DNA of 64,000 nt from RZZS01 sp964498755 (GTDB lineage Bacteria; Pseudomonadota; Alphaproteobacteria; Micavibrionales; Micavibrionaceae): assembly GCA_964498755.1 (NCBI GenBank), contig CAZCIB010000004.1, positions 11,288 through 75,287 on the forward strand, given 5' to 3'. Positions within the stretch are counted from its first letter, which is position 1; each line of letters opens with the position of its first letter. Of the stretch, positions 61,442 through 64,000 are shown piece after piece. The notes under the pieces were generated by a model. The model was not told the DNA's origin. It saw only the letters and a program-made list of their open reading frames with translations, and searched no databases. Both the position numbers and the translations under genes were made by a program.

Positions 61442-62182
61442 ATGACACCTGACCGTTTTACAACCAACAGATCGCAGACAGCGACGGGCGCCTCGGTTGA
61501 CGCCGGTCTGCGCGCGCATATGGGCCGCGTGTATAACCGCATGGCTCTGGGCGTGCTGGTGACCGCGCTGGTCTCCCTGCTGGTTTCCAGCAGCCAGACT
61601 TTGCTGATGCTCTTCCTAGGCGGGCCGCAGGCGTTCGTAGTGGCGCTGGCCCCCGTCGCCGTGCTCTGGTTCGGCTTCCGGCCTGAGAGCATGTCTTCGT
61701 CCAAGCTGCGGATTTCGTTCTTTCTGATCTCTGGGCTTTACGGGATCAGCTTCGCGACGATAGCCGTGCTGGCGGCCAATGATCCGGCCTTCGCCGCCGA
61801 CGTCGCGCGGGCGTTCTTTATCGCCACCGGCATGTTCGCGGGCCTGAGCATTTTCGGCTACACCACGAAGAAAGACCTGACCGCGCTCGGCACGTTCGCC
61901 ATCATGGGCGTGTTCGGCGTGTTCTTCCTGTCGCTGATTAATATCGGGCTCGGCTTTTTCACGGAGATGGACCTGACCGTCATGTCGAACGTGATCGCCG
62001 GGATCGGCATTATCGCCTTCGCGGGCATCACCGCATGGCAGACGCAGGCCACCAAGGAAATGTACAACCCGGCGCACGGGGACGAGGCCAACAGCCGCAT
62101 GGCGTGGTCGTCGGCGCTGACGCTGTATATCAGCTTCATCGCGATGTTCCAGTACATCCTCCATTTCCTCAGCCAGCGTTAA
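61442..62182 (+). CDS. Bax inhibitor-1/YccA family membrane protein
   Basis: 246 residues with about seven membrane spans. The conserved BI-1 parts are the N-terminal VYNRMALGVLVTALVSLLVS and the C-terminal YISFIAMFQYILHFLSQR. GAAAGGAAAAGAGGA precedes the ATG. A strong terminator follows. Confidence 0.93.
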   Translation: MTPDRFTTNRSQTATGASVDAGLRAHMGRVYNRMALGVLVTALVSLLVSSSQTLLMLFLGGPQAFVVALAPVAVLWFGFRPESMSSSKLRISFFLISGLYGISFATIAVLAANDPAFAADVARAFFIATGMFAGLSIFGYTTKKDLTALGTFAIMGVFGVFFLSLINIGLGFFTEMDLTVMSNVIAGIGIIAFAGITAWQTQATKEMYNPAHGDEANSRMAWSSALTLYISFIAMFQYILHFLSQR

Positions 62183-62205
62183 GAGCGCTGAACAATTTTT
62201 AAAGA

Positions 62206-62236
62206 CAGCCCGCTTATAAAAGGCGGGCTGTTTTTT
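62206..62236 (+). terminator. Rho-independent terminator after the BI-1 gene
   Basis: CAGCCCGC and GCGGGCTG form an 8-base stem, followed by TTTTTT. Confidence 0.93.
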
Positions 62237-62285
62237 CTTGAACTCGAAGCGTTTCAGTGATTATTTATGTGTTCTTGGAAAAGGC

Positions 62286-62361
<76 letters not shown>

Positions 62362-62438
62362 TTAGTCAATCACCTGTACAACCTGCGTTATATTATAGCG
62401 ACTTGGATAAATGACGGCCCGAATCGGGGGGCATTCCA

Positions 62439-63638
62439 TTATTCGCGCGGCATTTTTGCCGCAGCAATTTCCGCAAAATCCCGCCAGAATTTTTCCCGGA
62501 TCGGCGCGAGTTTGTCGCTTGCGTAATCCAGGGATGTTTTGAAGTTGCGGCGGGCTTCCGACTGACGCAGGCTTTGATCCCCAAGCATTTCCCCAAGCAA
62601 TAAGGCCAGCCGTCTGGCGTCTCCGGGTTTATGCAGTCTCTCCTGCGGCAGAAGTTCGGGGATGCCGCCAACCGTCGATCCCAGCGCGGGGCAGCCCCGG
62701 CTCATCGCCTCTATAGTCGCGCGCGGTACGCCCTCCTGAAAACTTGGCTGTATGTATATGTCTATTCCATCCAGCCATTCGAGCACGCCTTTCCCGCTTT
62801 TCAGGATCCCGTCAAAGAACACGCGATCGGCAACGCCGTTGCGCGCGGCGTGCGCTTCATAGGGTTGCGTGTCGCCGGGTCCCAGAACCCGGAAAACAAA
62901 TGGCGGCATATCGCCCTCCTTACGGAGGATTTGCAAGGCGTCCAGCGCCGTATGCACGCCTTTGAGCTTGTTGGCGACCGTTCCAATCAGGCCGATTGCC
63001 AGGGGCTCTCCGGGCCGTTCACTTGCAATTTTTTCAAGACGTCTGTTCAGTATATTTTCACCGGGCCGTTCTATCCGGACATTTGAAGCGACCGCAGTCC
63101 CGCCGCGCGCCGGGTAGCGCCTTTGCAGGAAATCCCGGCTGACATACAATACCGCGTTGGCGTTCGCCGCCATTATCCTGTCATGCATATAGCGTACAGG
63201 CGCATACGCCTTGCCGAGCAGACTGCCGTGGTTAAACGTCGCATCCCATGCGCAAGCCGCCATTTCCATGGCGACGGGTTTGCCTTTGCGGCGGGCATGC
63301 AGGTAGGCAACCCACGACAAATCGCAACAGGCGCGCACAATAACCGCATCAACGCTGTCGATAAGCGCAGCCATTCTTCGGCTGTTTCCTGCGCGGTGCT
63401 GGACAAGGCCGTACGGGCTATTCATGTCAGGAAAAAGCTCAAAGGACAGGCCGGGTCCGCTGCTCTGGTTGTAAAGGGTTACGTTTTCTGAGGAGCTTTT
63501 GCCGCGACCGACAATGACGATATGGTCAAATGCCTTCAGAAACGTTGTGAAATACGCATAGGGAAACTGTCCCGGCGACCATATTTCTCCATCCGGGCCG
63601 AGGGCGTAGTAATTATCATGTACATAGAGAACTCTCAA
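62439..63638 (-). CDS. Family 4-like glycosyltransferase
   Basis: 399 residues. N-terminal Rossmann domain (MRVLYVHDNYYALGPDGE) and C-terminal GT4-type domain with GLIGTVANKLKGVHTALDAL, the QPSFQEGVPRATIEAMSRGC block (the E-x7-E donor motif) and GGIPELLP. Likely builds a surface or capsule sugar. Ends within 80 bases of the tRNA-Ala gene, on the opposite strand. No other sugar genes are near. Confidence 0.92.
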   Translation of the reverse strand: MRVLYVHDNYYALGPDGEIWSPGQFPYAYFTTFLKAFDHIVIVGRGKSSSENVTLYNQSSGPGLSFELFPDMNSPYGLVQHRAGNSRRMAALIDSVDAVIVRACCDLSWVAYLHARRKGKPVAMEMAACAWDATFNHGSLLGKAYAPVRYMHDRIMAANANAVLYVSRDFLQRRYPARGGTAVASNVRIERPGENILNRRLEKIASERPGEPLAIGLIGTVANKLKGVHTALDALQILRKEGDMPPFVFRVLGPGDTQPYEAHAARNGVADRVFFDGILKSGKGVLEWLDGIDIYIQPSFQEGVPRATIEAMSRGCPALGSTVGGIPELLPQERLHKPGDARRLALLLGEMLGDQSLRQSEARRNFKTSLDYASDKLAPIREKFWRDFAEIAAAKMPRE

Positions 63639-64000
63639 AAGGCGGCCTGATGGTACTGGGAGATATAATAAGCTTCTAATACAAGAGTAACCGGAAAAAA
63701 TACGTATGCAAACAGTTCCGCATCACTTGTTATTTTGACGCCGGATTGATATTCCGGCTCCTGCCGAAGCCCCTATCACGGTAAGCGCAATGAAGACGCG
63801 CTTGTCGGCCAATTATACAAGCCTTGGCGCTTAAGCCTCTTCTCAGCGTTTAATAGCCCATCATAAACGTTCATAACCATGTTTTAATCAAGTTAAAAAA
63901 TCCAATACAGACTTTAATTGTCATAAATTATTTTACCAGTATAGACCACACTACCCGACTCATGTTCAGAAAGCCTTTTCCAGCAACGTTTTTGGTCTTT
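63639..64000. other. Right-end gap without a clear gene
   Basis: 362 bases, A/T-rich towards the edge. No convincing ORF, RNA or repeat was seen. It may hold the promoter of the glycosyltransferase on the minus strand. Confidence 0.5.

Overview
The window looks like chromosomal DNA of an alphaproteobacterium. The basis is the gene order around the replication origin (hemE-hemH-hemJ-rho on one side, and leuS-lptE-holA / parB-parA-rsmG-mnmG-mnmE nearby), three perfect or near-perfect parS palindromes, an alphaproteobacterial DUF3576-type lipoprotein, and a hemE-flanking intergenic region with DnaA-box-like sites, as in Caulobacter. A Micavibrio-like or Rhodospirillales-like lineage is my inference only; no rRNA gene is present to settle it.

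Layout. 0-5 kb: the start of a secreted-type protein running off the left edge and a large serralysin-type RTX metalloprotease. 5-12 kb: tRNA-Met, a PAS/chemoreceptor pair, mnmA, aat, and the accB-accC pair split by a four-helix-bundle (S23/IVS) gene, then a MazF/AbrB-type toxin-antitoxin pair. 12-20 kb: hslU without a neighbouring hslV, an M17 aminopeptidase, a degenerate M23 protein, an Smr protein, and several small uncharacterised proteins with a receiver-less winged-helix regulator. 20-27 kb: YggS, a porin, and a dense set of palindromic repeats leading into DUF3576-leuS-lptE-holA. 27-41 kb: origin-proximal housekeeping genes (parAB, rsmG, mnmG, mnmE, rho, hemJ, hemH, hemE) with parS sites and a likely oriC at about 41.0-41.3 kb.

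41-58 kb: a colinear block of 16 minus-strand genes that joins an R64-type thin (type IVb) pilus set (pilS, R, Q, P, O, N, and a TcpQ/PilL-like protein) to the Dot/Icm-Tra module dotD-dotC-dotB-icmT (R64 traH-I-J-K order). It is extended by a lytic transglycosylase, a DsbC-like protein, an unknown Pro-rich protein and a FIST sensor protein. It begins about 1 kb from the candidate oriC. The rest of a type IVB secretion machine (DotG, DotH, DotI, the DotL coupling protein), a prepilin peptidase and a PilV-type adhesin are not in the window.

58-64 kb: LemA and an M48 protease separated by a BrnT/BrnA-type pair and an unknown gene, a Bax-inhibitor-1 family protein, tRNA-Ala, and a glycosyltransferase.

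The second theme is palindromic elements. At least five sequence families occur at 7-25 kb. Two families sit inside essential or core reading frames without breaking them (two copies in mnmA, one in leuS). One pair forms terminal inverted repeats around the S23-type gene inside the acc operon. The octamer-period architecture shared by the mnmA copies and the S23 unit suggests related non-autonomous elements that tolerate in-frame insertion.
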